From a bacterium (GTDB lineage: Bacteria > UBP15 > UBA6099 > DSWB01), in contig JAGUYV010000354.1 of the NCBI GenBank assembly GCA_020061125.1, positions 1 to 5,600 on the forward strand: DNA of 5,600 nt, written 5' to 3'. This document shows, piece by piece, positions 5,259 through 5,600 of the stretch. Numbering within the stretch: position 1 is the stretch's first letter; each line of letters begins with the position of its first letter. Under the pieces are notes generated by a model. The model saw nothing but the letters and a program-made list of their open reading frames with translations. It did not search any database and was not told the origin of the DNA. The position numbers were made by a program, and so were the translations under genes.

Positions 5259-5600
5259 CTATTTCAGGTTATCCAGTTGCAAGAGAAGGTCCGAGAGGGC
5301 GGCGGCGATGGCGGCGAGCTGGTCCGGCGAGGTTTTGTCCGGCGCGTCCTCGGGGCTTGCGATGTATGGGGGCCAGGAGGTGAAGGCGATGCCGGGGATT
5401 CCGGGCGCGGCGGCGCATGCGCCGGTGAGCGAGTCGAGCAGGTCTGCTGTCAGCGCCGGGGGCGGGCCGCCGCGGTCAATCACGGCGGTGCGGACGAGGT
5501 TGTGTTTTTGAATGATCTTCGTGAGCGCAGCCGCGGCCGCGGGCGAAAGCCGTTCGGTGACGGCTGCGCGCAGTGCCGGAAGCGCGGAGCAGGTGAGGCC
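5259..5600 (-). CDS. C-terminal part of an unidentified protein, possibly M28-peptidase-like (N-terminus outside window)
   Basis: The minus-strand frame is open from the window edge at 5600 to TAG 5261-5259, giving 113 residues (GLTCSALPALRAAV...LLLQLDNLK). A GTG at 5483 is in frame, but coding continues upstream of it with the same composition, so it is not the likely start. The tail GIPGIAFTSWPPY followed by SPEDAPDKTSPDQLAAI resembles the end of M28-type metallopeptidases (GIP-x-x-x-F ... YHTPEDTPDK ... L). However, the zinc-ligand His of that motif would be Ala here, and no SDH motif precedes GIP. If the resemblance is real, this is a degenerate, non-catalytic member. Alanine- and proline-rich, high-GC codon use fits the host genes rather than the IS. 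Coding status is fairly secure; function is not. Confidence 0.6.
   Translation of the reverse strand, partial: GLTCSALPALRAAVTERLSPAAAAALTKIIQKHNLVRTAVIDRGGPPPALTADLLDSLTGACAAAPGIPGIAFTSWPPYIASPEDAPDKTSPDQLAAIAAALSDLLLQLDNLK

Noticed and set aside
4951-5511. 186-residue + strand frame in the right-hand intergenic region
   Set aside because: Reads through the three-hairpin repeat and antisense through the last gene; no domain-like pattern.
1-5600. CRISPR arrays, tRNA or rRNA genes, phage defence cassette
   Set aside because: No regularly spaced direct repeats, no tRNA-like T-loop/acceptor pattern and no defence-type protein motif were seen on either strand.

Overview
The window is high-GC bacterial chromosomal DNA, probably from an uncultured lineage of the PVC or Hydrogenedentota type. 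That guess rests on gene style (a PIG-L deacetylase next to a GPH-family sugar transporter, a WsaF-like glycosyltransferase) and on dense palindromic repeats. No phylogenetic marker is present, so the taxon is weakly supported.

Left half (1-3239, + strand). A 5'-truncated gene ends at 984. It reads as an in-frame chimera: a GT4 glycosyltransferase N-terminal half joined near nt 577-585 to the C-terminal domain of an iron-dependent dehydrogenase (AraM / glycerol-1-phosphate dehydrogenase type). After a 70-nt gap with a TATACT box comes a PIG-L/LmbE deacetylase (1055-1912). It overlaps by 8 nt a TTG-started GPH-family sugar:cation symporter (1905-3239). These two form a translationally coupled pair, plausibly for import and deacetylation of an N-acetylated sugar or glycoside; the substrate is not determinable.

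Middle (3240-4911). The operon is followed by a nested palindromic, REP/MITE-like element (3288-3432) whose inner hairpin and T-run can serve as terminator. Then comes a complete IS4-family insertion sequence (about 1.41 kb) with 35-bp perfect inverted repeats. Its transposase, on the minus strand, keeps the DDE triad but is broken near the C-terminus. A frameshift at about 3700-3745 and a TAA at 3646-3648 separate it from a recognisable C-terminal tail that would have ended inside the left inverted repeat. The IS carries a near-consensus promoter (TTGACA-17-TATGAT) that predicts a leaderless transposase mRNA starting at the ATG at 4837.

Right (4912-5600). AT-richer non-coding DNA holds an 81-bp three-hairpin, cloverleaf-like repeat (5054-5134). 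After it comes the C-terminal 113 residues of a minus-strand gene running off the window, possibly a degenerate M28-peptidase-like protein. About 2 kb (3240-5258) therefore contains no intact host gene and three different repeat or mobile units.
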